Positions 56,214 through 64,000 of a stretch of DNA of 64,000 bases are shown here, piece after piece. A program made the translations under genes and the position numbers. The first letter of the stretch is position 1. Each line of letters starts with the position of its first letter. The stretch is from Ornithinibacillus californiensis (lineage in GTDB: Bacteria; Bacillota; Bacilli; Bacillales; Amphibacillaceae): assembly GCF_001038485.1 (NCBI RefSeq), contig NZ_LDUE01000006.1:1-64000 (forward strand), in the 5' to 3' direction. The notes beneath the pieces were generated by a model. The model was not told the origin of the DNA. It saw only the letters and a program-made list of their open reading frames with translations, and ran no database searches.

Positions 56214-56624
56214 CTATAATAACTTCTTGAACTTCTCTAATAATTCCTCCCCCTGATAACCCTGTTCAATTAGTTCCCCAAGCATCTCTTCTATCTTACT
56301 TTTTCTCTTATCCACGATAGTTCCCATAAATATTATGTTGATATGTTTCCCTATTTTGTTAATACTATCGATTGACGTGATGAAAGTTGCTGGTGCATTA
56401 GTAATTTTTGATATTTTGACTTCTATCATAACCTGATCACGTCTAGCCTTAAGATCCTCAAACCATTCAAGGTGTTTTTTATCAACTAACGCTTCAATTA
56501 GCCAAGAGTTCTTATCGTCTTCTCTATTAATAATAAGACCATCTATTAATTCAATATCTGTTTTAATAATTTCTTCGTTTTGGCTTTCCATAATTTGTAA
56601 CGCTTTTAATAAAAATGTTTTCAT
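56214..56624 (-). CDS. ywpF: YwpF-like protein
   Basis: This 136-residue protein has LIDGLIINREDDKNSWLIEA (about 25-45), VMIEVKISKITNAPATF and a C-terminal LGELIEQGYQGEELLEKFK. This matches the YwpF family in length and motif pattern. The function is not known in general, though YwpF of staphylococci has been linked to virulence regulation. The ATG at 56624 has GGGAGGG 6 bases upstream. The frame extends to 56648 but includes that site. Confidence 0.8.
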   Translation of the reverse strand: MKTFLLKALQIMESQNEEIIKTDIELIDGLIINREDDKNSWLIEALVDKKHLEWFEDLKARRDQVMIEVKISKITNAPATFITSIDSINKIGKHINIIFMGTIVDKRKSKIEEMLGELIEQGYQGEELLEKFKKLL

Positions 56625-56734
56625 CTTCTTCCCTCCCATTCCTTCCATTATTAAGATAAGTGTACCAAAAGTTTTAGCTAATGATAACTATTAATTCCTA
56701 AGGACATACTAATACAAAAAATGGAGGTAATGAT

Positions 56735-56869
56735 ATGCTCTCATTATGGGTTACAATTGTTATTATCATTTCATTAATTGTAATACTTATGAAACGAGCA
56801 CACGGGTTAAAAACTAGTCCTTCCACAAATAATAATAAATTGGAAAAACCACCAAACAATACTCAATAA
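56735..56869 (+). CDS. 44-residue membrane peptide ORF
   Basis: The ATG at 56735 has ATGGAGGT upstream. One hydrophobic helix (about residues 3-19, LWVTIVIIISLIVILM) is followed by a basic turn KRAHG and a Thr/Asn/Lys-rich polar tail. It lies alone between ywpF and a lipoprotein gene and has no recognised family. The binding site and composition argue for a real small membrane protein. Confidence 0.5.
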   Translation: MLSLWVTIVIIISLIVILMKRAHGLKTSPSTNNNKLEKPPNNTQ

Positions 56870-56969
56870 TTATAATTTAAAATTATTCATATATAAAGTT
56901 TCTAGTGATAATGTATAATATAAAGTATTCTGTAACAGATATTATACATTCACAGGAGTGTCAAATTAT

Positions 56970-57686
56970 ATGAAAAGTAAACTTGGCTATATGTTATTCT
57001 TCATGTTATTTCTCGTTGCATGTTCCAATGATGAACCAGCTATTGTTAAAGTAGATACTCCTCCAGAGGAAACTGCAGAAGTACCGGAATTAATTGAAGA
57101 AGTTTCAGAAGATGAAGTGGTTGATGAGTTTATAGAATTCACCTTAGAAAATGAAGTTGTACGTGTTAATCTAAAACAAGTTCCAATCTTAAATGCATAT
57201 TTACAAGGAGTTAAAAATCCACAGAACGTAATTCAACAGATGGATATTCAGAAGTTGTTCCAACAAGAAGATAATGATATTTACTTACTTGAATTTTCAT
57301 GTGATAATACATGCTCCTACTTACTTCTCGATCAAAGTAGTGAGAATACTGGTATCTTACTTGCTGACTTGTCTACCTTTGAACAGTTTATCCTTTCTCC
57401 AAATGAAACAAGAGTTCTTGTAAAGTTCAATCGGGAGTCAGCACAAGATTATCCGCTTTCCACTATCATTGTCATTGATTTAAAAGAATGGGCAGTACTC
57501 TCATTAGAAAATGATGCGATTGTGAGTAATATGTTTGATTTTAATTGGCCAATCATTGCTGCAAATTGGATAGATGAAGAAACAATTTCTATCTCAGTAC
57601 CTGAATCTCTACCTACAAATCATGAACAAGCAGATATTCCCAATAATGAGATGAACGAAATAGTATATGATGTCATCCCAGACTAG
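56970..57686 (+). CDS. Predicted lipoprotein of unknown function
   Basis: This 238-residue protein has a signal peptide with lipobox LFLVAC (Cys about residue 18). A very acidic linker (about 22-55, rich in Glu and Val) precedes a folded domain (about 56-230), with FSCDNTCSYLLLD holding two cysteines that could form a disulfide. I recognise no family. The ATG at 56970 follows CAGGAGTG. The GTG at 56958 overlaps that site. A terminator follows, separating it from the spoVA operon. Confidence 0.7.
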   Translation: MKSKLGYMLFFMLFLVACSNDEPAIVKVDTPPEETAEVPELIEEVSEDEVVDEFIEFTLENEVVRVNLKQVPILNAYLQGVKNPQNVIQQMDIQKLFQQEDNDIYLLEFSCDNTCSYLLLDQSSENTGILLADLSTFEQFILSPNETRVLVKFNRESAQDYPLSTIIVIDLKEWAVLSLENDAIVSNMFDFNWPIIAANWIDEETISISVPESLPTNHEQADIPNNEMNEIVYDVIPD

Positions 57687-57736
57687 GTATTGGTATTATT
57701 TTACGGGGTTATTTCCTTGTATATATGCAAATTACT

Positions 57737-57766
57737 AAAGGTGTTCCAACAGGAGCACCTTTTTTA
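57737..57766 (+). terminator. Terminator before the spoVA2mob-like operon
   Basis: AAAGGTG and TCC pair with GGA and CACCTTT (one mismatch), followed by TTTTATTG. The 57767-57851 region must contain the operon's promoter. A GTATA about 60 bases before the first start could be a forespore sigma-G -35 element but a clear -10 is not seen. Confidence 0.75.
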
Positions 57767-57851
57767 TTGTGAATGGAAACACCTCACAAGTATATTTCAC
57801 ATATGTATCACGAATGCTTATAAAGAACGCTACTCTTGAGGAGGATATCAC

Positions 57852-58058
57852 ATGACAGTAGGAAGCCAAATGAAACAGGCAGTTGCAGGCTTAAAAAGTG
57901 TGCAGGCTAGCTTCGAACAGTTTGCATTACAAACTGAAAACAAACAAGCAAAACAATTATATGAGCAAGCTGCACAACAAACTCAAAGCATATTAGATAG
58001 CGTTGAGCCTCGTGTACAACAAATCGAACAAGAAGAACCACAATATAAAGGCTTTTAA
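57852..58058 (+). CDS. DUF1657 protein, first gene of the spoVA2mob-like operon
   Basis: This 68-residue all-helical, Gln/Glu-rich protein begins MTVGSQMKQAVAGLKSVQAS and contains FALQTENKQAKQLYEQAAQQ. It ends EQEEPQYKGF, the DUF1657 pattern. The ATG at 57852 follows GAGGAGGA. Its function is unknown. The same module occurs at 60454 and at the C-terminus of the protein at 60673. In B. subtilis spoVA2mob operons this is also the first gene. Confidence 0.92.
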   Translation: MTVGSQMKQAVAGLKSVQASFEQFALQTENKQAKQLYEQAAQQTQSILDSVEPRVQQIEQEEPQYKGF

Positions 58059-58060
58059 CT

Positions 58061-58083
58061 AAAGGGGAGTTTGTCTCCCCTTT
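58061..58083 (+). terminator. Intra-operon hairpin
   Basis: AAAGGGGAG pairs perfectly with CTCCCCTTT around TTTGT. The T tract is missing directly after it, so it may be an attenuator or mRNA-protecting hairpin rather than a full stop. Confidence 0.45.
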
Positions 58084-58112
58084 ACCCATCATTTTTGAAA
58101 TAGGTGAAGAAC

Positions 58113-58577
58113 ATGCATATAAAACCATCTGCGATCATAATCGGGATTATTTTAATGGTATCTATCATTGGATGTTCGGATGATAGCACGTCACAGAGAA
58201 ATAAGGATAATTCCGTAAATATTACTCAAATCTCTGCAAAAAATAATTATAATCAGCATTTTTCAAATGAAGCAAAACAAACTCTTTCCCAAAAAGAAGA
58301 TATAACAAAAGTTGTAGCTGTAAATACGGATAAATTGCTTGTGATTGCCATTGAAGTACCGCATCATGAACGGTTTAATTTAAAAAAGGTGAATAAAGAC
58401 TTATCCAAAGAAATGGATGAAAAGTTTAAAGACCTCACGGTTGAACTAACAACAGATAAAAAAATAGTGCTGGAATTAGAAAAACTAGAAGGACAACTTA
58501 GGAAGAATGAGATATCAAAGAAAGAATTGAAGAAACAACTTAAACACATAAGTAAATTGTTAAAAGAACAGACATAG
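58113..58577 (+). CDS. YhcN/YlaJ family lipoprotein of the spoVA2mob-like operon
   Basis: This 154-residue predicted lipoprotein has a signal ending MVSIIGC. The domain (about 50-120) has ITKVVAVNTDKLLVIAIEV and FKDLTVELTTDKKIVLELEK, a reduced YhcN/YlaJ fold. A Lys-rich helix forms the C-terminus. Family members locate to the spore inner membrane. The ATG at 58113 follows AGGTG. The GTG at 58104 overlaps. Position two in the operon agrees with spoVA2mob. Confidence 0.85.
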   Translation: MHIKPSAIIIGIILMVSIIGCSDDSTSQRNKDNSVNITQISAKNNYNQHFSNEAKQTLSQKEDITKVVAVNTDKLLVIAIEVPHHERFNLKKVNKDLSKEMDEKFKDLTVELTTDKKIVLELEKLEGQLRKNEISKKELKKQLKHISKLLKEQT

Positions 58578-58597
58578 CAAAAGAAAGAAGGGTAATT

Positions 58598-59077
58598 ATG
58601 GCAGATAAAAAGAAAAAGAACCTACCTCCACAAGCACAAAAATACCAAGACTTCCAAGATAAAAGAGAAGTGAAACGACCTATCATGAAAAATTGCCTCA
58701 AAGCATTCTTTGTTGGAGGATTCATATGTTTTATCGGCCAGCTCATATCCACGTTTTACATTTACTTCTTTAATTTCACAGAACAGACTGCTGGGAATCC
58801 AACAACAGCAACGTTAATTTTTATTACCATGCTTTTAACTGGCTTTGGTGTTTATGATAGAATTGGACAATTTGCAGGAGCTGGATCGGCTGTGCCGGTA
58901 ACAGGATTTGGAAATGCAGTTATTTCTGCAGCAATTGAGCATCGTACTGAAGGCTTTGTACTTGGTGTTGGAGGTAATATGTTTAAATTAGCAGGTTCTG
59001 TTATTTTATTCGGGGTATTCTCTGCATTTGTTGTGGCATTAATTAAAACAATCATCATAACGTGGGGTGGATTATAA
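58598..59077 (+). CDS. spoVAC: Stage V sporulation protein AC
   Basis: This 159-residue membrane protein has four hydrophobic segments (about 38-58, 72-92, 98-118, 130-155). Typical stretches are FFVGGFICFIGQLISTFYIY, GQFAGAGSAVPVTGFGNAV and FVLGVGGNMFKLAGSVILFG. SpoVAC forms part of the Ca-dipicolinate channel of the spore inner membrane and has mechanosensitive channel activity. The ATG at 58598 follows GAAGGG. The stop abuts the spoVAD start. Confidence 0.96.
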   Translation: MADKKKKNLPPQAQKYQDFQDKREVKRPIMKNCLKAFFVGGFICFIGQLISTFYIYFFNFTEQTAGNPTTATLIFITMLLTGFGVYDRIGQFAGAGSAVPVTGFGNAVISAAIEHRTEGFVLGVGGNMFKLAGSVILFGVFSAFVVALIKTIIITWGGL

Positions 59078-60082
59078 ATGCTTGCCGGACATCGTACATG
59101 GATATTTGAAAATAAACCGGTCATTATCTCTACTGGCACTGTAGGAGGGCCATTTGAAGCAAACGGTAAAATACCTCACGCTTTTAATATCCTACATGAT
59201 GATATGTGGTTAGAACAAGCTTCTTTTGAAAAAGCACAGCAAATGATGATGGAAGAAGCAAGCCAATATGCTATTAAAAACAGCCCTATTGAAAAGGAAC
59301 AAGTTTCCTTTTTTATTAGTGGGGATTTAATTAATCAAATTACACCAACTAGCTTCGCAGCGAAAACAATCGGTTCACCATATTTTGGACTATTTAGTGC
59401 TTGTGCAACTTCCATGGAAAGTTTGGCATTATCAGCATTCATGATTAATGGCAATGGTGCTGAGTATATCCTTAGTGGTACCTCTAGCCATAATGCTGCA
59501 GCAGAAAAGCAATTCCGGTATCCAACAGAATACGGTGGTCAAAAGCCCCCTACTGCTCAATGGACGGTTACTGGTGCTGGTTGTGCACTAGTAGCAAAAT
59601 CAGGTGATGGACCACGAATCACTTCGGCAACCATCGGTAAAATTGTAGACATGGGGATGAGTGATCCGTTCAATATGGGTGGTGCTATGGCTCCCGCCGC
59701 AGTTGATACCATAATTGCACACTTAACGGAAAGAAACGTTGATGCCTCCTATTATGATCTAATTATCACAGGAGATTTAGCACACATTGGTAGAGAGGTT
59801 GCTTACGACTTGCTTCAGAAAAACGATGTAAAGCTTCCTTTAGAAAAATTCGTTGATTGTGGTCTTACTATTTATCGTGAGGATCAACCTGTGTTAGCCG
59901 GGGGAAGTGGTCCAGCATGTTCAGCCGTCGTAACATATGGACATTTCCTTGATTTAATGAAAAAGGGAGAATTGGAAAAAATACTAGTTGTAGCAACAGG
60001 GGCCCTACACTCCCCATTAAGTGTAAATCAAAAAGATCCAATTCCGTGTATTGCACATGCAGTATCTATAGAACTGGAGTGA
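59078..60082 (+). CDS. spoVAD: Stage V sporulation protein AD
   Basis: This 334-residue thiolase-fold protein binds dipicolinic acid during its uptake into the forespore. FSACATSMESLALSAFMING, ILSGTSSHNAAAEKQFRYPTEYGGQ (here read in parts) and GGSGPACSAVV mark the family. It is soluble and peripheral to the membrane. It begins immediately after the spoVAC stop (59075-59077) and ends 6 bases before spoVAE. Length is typical. Confidence 0.96.
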   Translation: MLAGHRTWIFENKPVIISTGTVGGPFEANGKIPHAFNILHDDMWLEQASFEKAQQMMMEEASQYAIKNSPIEKEQVSFFISGDLINQITPTSFAAKTIGSPYFGLFSACATSMESLALSAFMINGNGAEYILSGTSSHNAAAEKQFRYPTEYGGQKPPTAQWTVTGAGCALVAKSGDGPRITSATIGKIVDMGMSDPFNMGGAMAPAAVDTIIAHLTERNVDASYYDLIITGDLAHIGREVAYDLLQKNDVKLPLEKFVDCGLTIYREDQPVLAGGSGPACSAVVTYGHFLDLMKKGELEKILVVATGALHSPLSVNQKDPIPCIAHAVSIELE

Positions 60083-60088
60083 TTGTTC

Positions 60089-60439
60089 ATGATATTTTTT
60101 TGGGCATTTGTTATTGGTGGATTAATTTGTGTTATTGGACAAATTATGTTTGACGTTTTCAAATTATCCCCCGGACATACATTAAGTATTTTAGTCGTTT
60201 CTGGTGCTATTTTAGATGGATTAGGATTATATGAACCATTGATTGATTTTGCAGGTGCCGGTGCAACAGTACCAATCACTAGCTTTGGTAATTCTTTAGT
60301 CCATGGAGCTATGCAAGAAGCAGAGAAACATGGCATTATTGGTGTGGTAACAGGTATGTTTGAGGTAACTAGCTCTGGTATATCTGCTGCAATTATATTT
60401 GGTTTCATAGGTGCGTTGATTTTCAAACCAAAAGGCTAG
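60089..60439 (+). CDS. spoVAE: Stage V sporulation protein AE (AEb type)
   Basis: This 116-residue membrane protein has three to four hydrophobic segments and resembles Spo[41 protein letters not shown] and [18 protein letters not shown]. It is the SpoVAEb form that with AC and AD makes the minimal DPA channel of mobile spoVA operons. I chose ATG at 60089, since GGAG lies 9 bases upstream. The TTG at 60083 is too close. No spoVAA, AB, AEa or AF is present, as expected for spoVA2mob. Confidence 0.93.
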   Translation: MIFFWAFVIGGLICVIGQIMFDVFKLSPGHTLSILVVSGAILDGLGLYEPLIDFAGAGATVPITSFGNSLVHGAMQEAEKHGIIGVVTGMFEVTSSGISAAIIFGFIGALIFKPKG

Positions 60440-60453
60440 TAAGGAGGTTCACC

Positions 60454-60657
60454 ATGACAGTTGGTTCACAAGTAAAAACCTGCTATGCGAGTATTAAAAA
60501 CATTGAAGCAACTTTAGCAATTTTGGCCAATCAAACAAATGAAGCTAAATCGAGAAATGTGTATCGTGAAACTGAAGCCATGATAACAGAAATTAAGAAT
60601 GATTTAGAAAAACAAGTCTTGATGTTAGCAAGAGAGGAACCACAATACAACCAATAG
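60454..60657 (+). CDS. DUF1657 protein, second copy in the operon
   Basis: This 67-residue helical protein begins MTVGSQVKTCYASIKNIEAT and ends REEPQYNQ. It is a second DUF1657 paralogue, sharing the MTVGSQ start and the EEPQY end with the first copy at 57852 while the middle has diverged. The ATG at 60454 follows TAAGGAGG. In spoVA2mob operons the second DUF1657 gene lies between spoVAE and the DUF421 gene, as here. Confidence 0.92.
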   Translation: MTVGSQVKTCYASIKNIEATLAILANQTNEAKSRNVYRETEAMITEIKNDLEKQVLMLAREEPQYNQ

Positions 60658-60672
60658 AAAGGATATATTGCT

Positions 60673-61530
60673 ATGCCAGATTGGATTCAGATCATACTTC
60701 GAGCTCTCTCCCTCCTTGTTATTTTATTCTTTTTTACAAAATGGCTTGGAATGAAGCAACTTTCACACCTAAATATCTTTGAATATATTACTGGCATTGT
60801 CTTAGGTGGAATAGTCGCTATCCATGTTAGCACATTGGAAAGTCCTATCCATTTTGCATTAATCTCGATGTTTATTTGGTTTATTATTCCTTATCTGGTC
60901 GAATTAATTTCCTTAAAGAGTAAACCTTTCCGAGATTTCACTCAAGGTAAAAGCCGTGTAGTAATTCAGAATGGAAAGATTATGGAAGATAACCTGAAAA
61001 AGGAACATTATTCTACAGATGACTTACTAGAGAGTCTTCGTGATAGAAATATATTTAAAGTAGCAGATGTTGAATTTGCTGTTCTTGAACCAACTGGTAA
61101 ATTAAATGTATTACCAAAGAGAGAAAATCGTCCCATAACTGCTAAAGACTTATCATTAAATCTCGCTCCTGATCGTGAACCACAGACCGTTATTATGGAT
61201 GGCAAGCCACTACTCGAATCATTGGCAAATATCTCGCTTAACCCCACTTGGCTTGAGACCGAATTAGAAAAAATGAATGTTAGTATTGAAAATGTATTTT
61301 TAGGTCAAGTAGATAGCGATGGGCAATTAACTGTTGATTTATATGATGATACTTTAGCTGTACCTAGTCCTTCCCAGAAGCCACTTTTACTTGCAACAAT
61401 GAAAAAATGTCAGGCTGATTTAGAATTATTTGCTTTGGCGACTAATAACGAAGAAACGAAACACTTATATCAAAGAAATAGTGAAAAATTGCAAAATGCT
61501 ATTGATCATATTTCCCCTTATTTACGTTAA
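60673..61530 (+). CDS. DUF421 + DUF1657 spore protein (2Duf/YetF-like)
   Basis: This 285-residue protein has three N-terminal membrane segments (about 8-78) and a soluble YetF-type DUF421 domain (about 85-225, KSRVVIQNGKIMEDNLKKEH). The C-terminal DUF1657-like helical hairpin (about 235-285) has MKKCQADLELFALATNNEE and TKHLYQ. This is the architecture of the protein called 2Duf, reported to be the main gene for raised wet-heat resistance of spores carrying spoVA2mob. ATG 60673 follows GAAAGGA. It is the last gene before the operon terminator. Confidence 0.92.
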   Translation: MPDWIQIILRALSLLVILFFFTKWLGMKQLSHLNIFEYITGIVLGGIVAIHVSTLESPIHFALISMFIWFIIPYLVELISLKSKPFRDFTQGKSRVVIQNGKIMEDNLKKEHYSTDDLLESLRDRNIFKVADVEFAVLEPTGKLNVLPKRENRPITAKDLSLNLAPDREPQTVIMDGKPLLESLANISLNPTWLETELEKMNVSIENVFLGQVDSDGQLTVDLYDDTLAVPSPSQKPLLLATMKKCQADLELFALATNNEETKHLYQRNSEKLQNAIDHISPYLR

Positions 61531-61556
61531 ACCCTAAATTATTAGGGTTTTTATTT
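61529..61556 (+). terminator. Terminator of the spoVA2mob-like operon
   Basis: AAACCCTAA pairs with TTAGGGTTT around ATTA, followed by TTATTTTTGG. It begins at the stop codon of the last gene and isolates the operon from gerKA. Confidence 0.85.
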
Positions 61557-61629
61557 TTGGTACATCTACATAATTTTACCTATTAAGTGGAAACGTATTA
61601 GAAAAAAGATTGTTGGAGTTGTTACTCTC

Positions 61630-63150
61630 ATGTTGAATAGATTACTTAGGAAAACTCACAGGAAAAAGGTAAAAAACGAGCAATCATCGAATGAAAAAAA
61701 TACGTTAAAAGAGTCAGACATAGATGCAAACTTAGAAAATACAATTAATTTATTTAAATCTCTTTATTCCTACTCTGATAATCAAGACGTTATCTTACGG
61801 ACCATACATATTCCAGGTATAAATAAAAACGCAGCTATATTTTTTATCAACACCATCACAAATCCAATGTCGATAGAAGACTATATTGTTAGTCCATTGT
61901 TGCAAAACAACGATGCCACTAAACAAGTGGAAGATATAATTACCGTCCAATCGATGAAAACAAATACTAGAATAAGTGACATAGTTACCCATATCAATAA
62001 TGGAAACACAGCACTCTTTGTAGATGGTGAAAAACATGCTTACTTAATTGGGTCATCAAATTTCGAAGGAAGAGCAGTTGAGAAAACACAAAATGAAAAC
62101 GTCGTAAAAGGACCAAAAGAAGCATTTAACGAAAAGGCCGCTACTAATATATCTTTAATTCGCAAAAAAATTAAAAGTGAAAGTCTAGTTGTAGAGTCAC
62201 TAATTATTTCTAAACGATCTAGAAATGACTTATATATCGTTTATGAAAAAGACCTTGTAGATGACAAGTTACTACAAAATGTTAAAAACCGAGTGAACTC
62301 TCTAGACGTTGATGCTGTACAAAATCTCAGTCTGCTTGAACAACATATCGAAGAGCGAAAATATTCAATTTTTCCTACCGTCTTATACACAGAACGGCCA
62401 GATCGAGCTGCTTCTTTTATAGAGGATGGATATATTGTTTTATTGATGGATAATTCACCTGATTCACTAGTGTTACCTGCTACATTTTGGTCCTTCTTTC
62501 ATACATCGGAGGAACACTATTTAAGGTTCCCATATGGAAATTTTACGAGGCTTCTTCGTATAATGGCTTTATTTATTACACTGTTTACATCTTCTGTTTA
62601 TGTAGCAGTGGTTACCTACCATTCCGAAATGGTACCACCGGACCTATTACTAGCAATTGCTGCAACTAGAGAAAAGGTCCCATTTCCTGCTGCAGTGGAA
62701 GTATTTTTAATGGAATTTGCCTTCGAATTGATTAGAGAAGCAGGATTGCGTGTTCCTAGTCCTATTGGACCCACTATTGGTATTGTTGGAGCACTTATTT
62801 TAGGTCAGGCCGCAGTACAGGCAAATATTGTCAGTCCCATTGTAGTTATTATTGTAGCCTTGGGAGGATTGAGCTCTTTTGCAATTGGTGATATTAGTAT
62901 GAATTTTACGGTTAGGATAGGTAGGTTATTATTACTATTTGCCGCAAGTTTCATGGGACTTTTTGGTCTAACAGCATTGTTTACCATGGGGATTTTTTAT
63001 ATGGTTTCCATCAAGTCTTTTGGTGTACCATACTTATCACCTTTAACACCATTTTACGCCTCGTCTGGTGATAAAATCTTTAGGAAGGTGTTGCAGAAAG
63101 AAATACTAAGACCAGGTTATGTAAAACCTAAAGATATCAAAAAGCGATAA
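61630..63150 (+). CDS. gerKA: Spore germination receptor A subunit (GerA/GerKA family)
   Basis: This 506-residue protein has a hydrophilic N-terminal region (about 1-290) with VILRTIHIPGINKNAAIFFI and a membrane region (about 305-490) of five or six segments. The latter includes FPAAVEVFLMEFAFELIREA and PSPIGPTIGIVGALILGQAA, both hallmarks of GerA-type A subunits. With the B and C subunits it forms a nutrient germinant receptor in the spore inner membrane. The ATG at 61630 has TTGGAG about 10 bases upstream. The precise receptor type (GerK or other) is not certain. Confidence 0.9.
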   Translation: MLNRLLRKTHRKKVKNEQSSNEKNTLKESDIDANLENTINLFKSLYSYSDNQDVILRTIHIPGINKNAAIFFINTITNPMSIEDYIVSPLLQNNDATKQVEDIITVQSMKTNTRISDIVTHINNGNTALFVDGEKHAYLIGSSNFEGRAVEKTQNENVVKGPKEAFNEKAATNISLIRKKIKSESLVVESLIISKRSRNDLYIVYEKDLVDDKLLQNVKNRVNSLDVDAVQNLSLLEQHIEERKYSIFPTVLYTERPDRAASFIEDGYIVLLMDNSPDSLVLPATFWSFFHTSEEHYLRFPYGNFTRLLRIMALFITLFTSSVYVAVVTYHSEMVPPDLLLAIAATREKVPFPAAVEVFLMEFAFELIREAGLRVPSPIGPTIGIVGALILGQAAVQANIVSPIVVIIVALGGLSSFAIGDISMNFTVRIGRLLLLFAASFMGLFGLTALFTMGIFYMVSIKSFGVPYLSPLTPFYASSGDKIFRKVLQKEILRPGYVKPKDIKKR

Positions 63151-63161
63151 GGGGGGTATAT

Positions 63162-64000
63162 ATGGAGCAATCCAAACAGTTAATTGGAATAAAAGAATAT
63201 GTGGCAATTGCCCTATTAATGATTGGTACAAAGCTTACCGATGATACCCCTTCCATAATATTTGAAAACGTTAAGAATGCTGGTTGGATGACCCCTATTA
63301 TTAATGGGCTTATTGCAATTATTCCAATTTACTTTCTGATGAAGGTAGTAACTAACTATAAGAGTAAAAATTTAGCAGAGGTTACCGATCATTTATTTGG
63401 TAAATTCTTTAGTTTCCTTATTTTGTTATTACTTTTAGCAGTGGGACTATCTGCAGTTATAATCGACACTGCTATTTATACAGATATAATCGGAACCATG
63501 TATTTTAGTAAGACACCTACTATCATTATCTATGGAATATTAATGTTTGTATGTGCTTACGGTGCGTCCAGAGGATTTGAACAAATCGGATCGGTTGCAT
63601 GGATTGTATTTCCATATTTACAAGGATCGCTATTACTAGCATTAATCTTAACAATTGGCCAAGGAAATACAGCCTTCCTATTCCCTCTCTTTGGACCTGG
63701 AACTTGGGAAGTGGTGAAAGAAAGCTCATTAAAACTATCCATATACGCTGACTTCCTATATCTATTTCTTTTTTACCCATATATTAAAAATAGTAAAGTA
63801 TTCAAAAAAGGAACTTGGTTATCTTTTATTTTAATAGTCATAAATATGAGTATTTCAATGGCTTGTTATGTATTTTTATTTGATTATCAGTCTATAATGC
63901 AACTAAATTATCCCTATCATGAAGTAATACGAACTATTACTTTTGGTTTTATGATAAATATGGAAGCATTATTTCTACCATTTTGGCTAATTGCTTCTTT
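63162..64000 (+). CDS. gerKB: Spore germination permease subunit B (GerKB-type), partial
   Basis: The first 279 codons of a GerB-type subunit of the APC-like endospore germination permease family are visible, open to the window edge. It begins MEQSKQLIGIKEYVAIALLM, followed by LTDDTPSIIFENVKNAGWM. There are about seven of the expected ten membrane segments. The ATG at 63162 follows GGGGGGTATAT, 11 bases after the gerKA stop. This subunit contributes to germinant specificity. A C subunit is expected beyond the edge. No frame break is seen. Confidence 0.9.
   Translation, partial: MEQSKQLIGIKEYVAIALLMIGTKLTDDTPSIIFENVKNAGWMTPIINGLIAIIPIYFLMKVVTNYKSKNLAEVTDHLFGKFFSFLILLLLLAVGLSAVIIDTAIYTDIIGTMYFSKTPTIIIYGILMFVCAYGASRGFEQIGSVAWIVFPYLQGSLLLALILTIGQGNTAFLFPLFGPGTWEVVKESSLKLSIYADFLYLFLFYPYIKNSKVFKKGTWLSFILIVINMSISMACYVFLFDYQSIMQLNYPYHEVIRTITFGFMINMEALFLPFWLIAS

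Noticed and set aside
60028-60426. 132-codon ORF opposite spoVAE
   Set aside because: Antisense shadow of a conserved membrane protein gene.
61591-61604. cre-like TGGAAACGTATTAG upstream of gerKA
   Set aside because: It mismatches the CcpA consensus at several fixed positions, and a germination gene is an unlikely CcpA target.
63526-63780. Two overlapping minus-strand ORFs near the right edge
   Set aside because: Both lie within the well-supported gerKB frame on the plus strand.

Overview
This window is chromosomal DNA from a low-GC, endospore-forming member of the Bacillaceae. It carries spore genes (spoVAC/AD/AE, gerKA/gerKB, Spo0E-like, YlaJ-type lipoproteins), a caa3 oxidase cluster and many Bacillus yla/ykt/yku/ysf homologues. 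Gene content, acidic proteins, a BCCT betaine carrier and Ktr potassium genes fit a halotolerant genus near Oceanobacillus or Virgibacillus. The genus is inferred, not proven.

Layout. 1-270 is the start of an IS1182-type transposase gene and the likely end of its element. 389-8733 holds an AI-2E-type permease and the caa3 cytochrome c oxidase genes (ctaM, ctaG, ctaFEDC, with ctaA divergent). ctaB, normally between ctaA and ctaC, is absent from its 831-base slot. 8828-19965 is a yla/ykt block: pycA, ftsW, ylaN, ylaL, ylaJ, ylaI, ylaH, ylaF, suhB, yktB, yktA and a nitronate monooxygenase-like gene. 20022-20290 encodes an SR1-like dual-function RNA with the SR1P peptide and two CcpN-type operator motifs. 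20344-28791 holds a deacetylase lipoprotein, a BCCT transporter, the pdhABCD operon and ykyA. 28994-32753 holds def, a tiny cationic ORF, rpoY-rnjA and ktrC. 32850-36452 is a two-gene heterodimeric ABC exporter. 36614-44986 holds ykuS, ykuR, dapH, darB, ykuE, a 231-bp palindromic repeat, a Sco protein, ykyB, an EamA permease and patA.

45045-56624 holds a Spo0E-like gene, signal peptidase I, a 29-codon membrane ORF, a zinc-ribbon/TPR protein with an HtrA-type protease, a GGDEF-EAL protein, ktrD, the ysfB-glcD-glcF glycolate cluster and ywpF. 57852-61530 is a complete operon with the gene order of the spoVA2mob spore heat-resistance operon: DUF1657, YhcN/YlaJ lipoprotein, spoVAC, spoVAD, spoVAE, DUF1657, then DUF421+DUF1657. 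It is followed at once by a gerKA-gerKB germinant-receptor operon cut by the window edge.

How genes work together. Pyruvate is handled by pdhABCD and pycA, with SR1P/CcpN linking to glycolytic-gluconeogenic control. Electrons reach oxygen through the caa3 oxidase with CtaA, CtaG, CtaM and perhaps Sco as maturation factors. dapH, patA and ykuR together give the acetylase branch to diaminopimelate. KtrC, KtrD and DarB are the potassium and c-di-AMP components. The right end is devoted to spore properties. No tRNA, rRNA or CRISPR array was seen.
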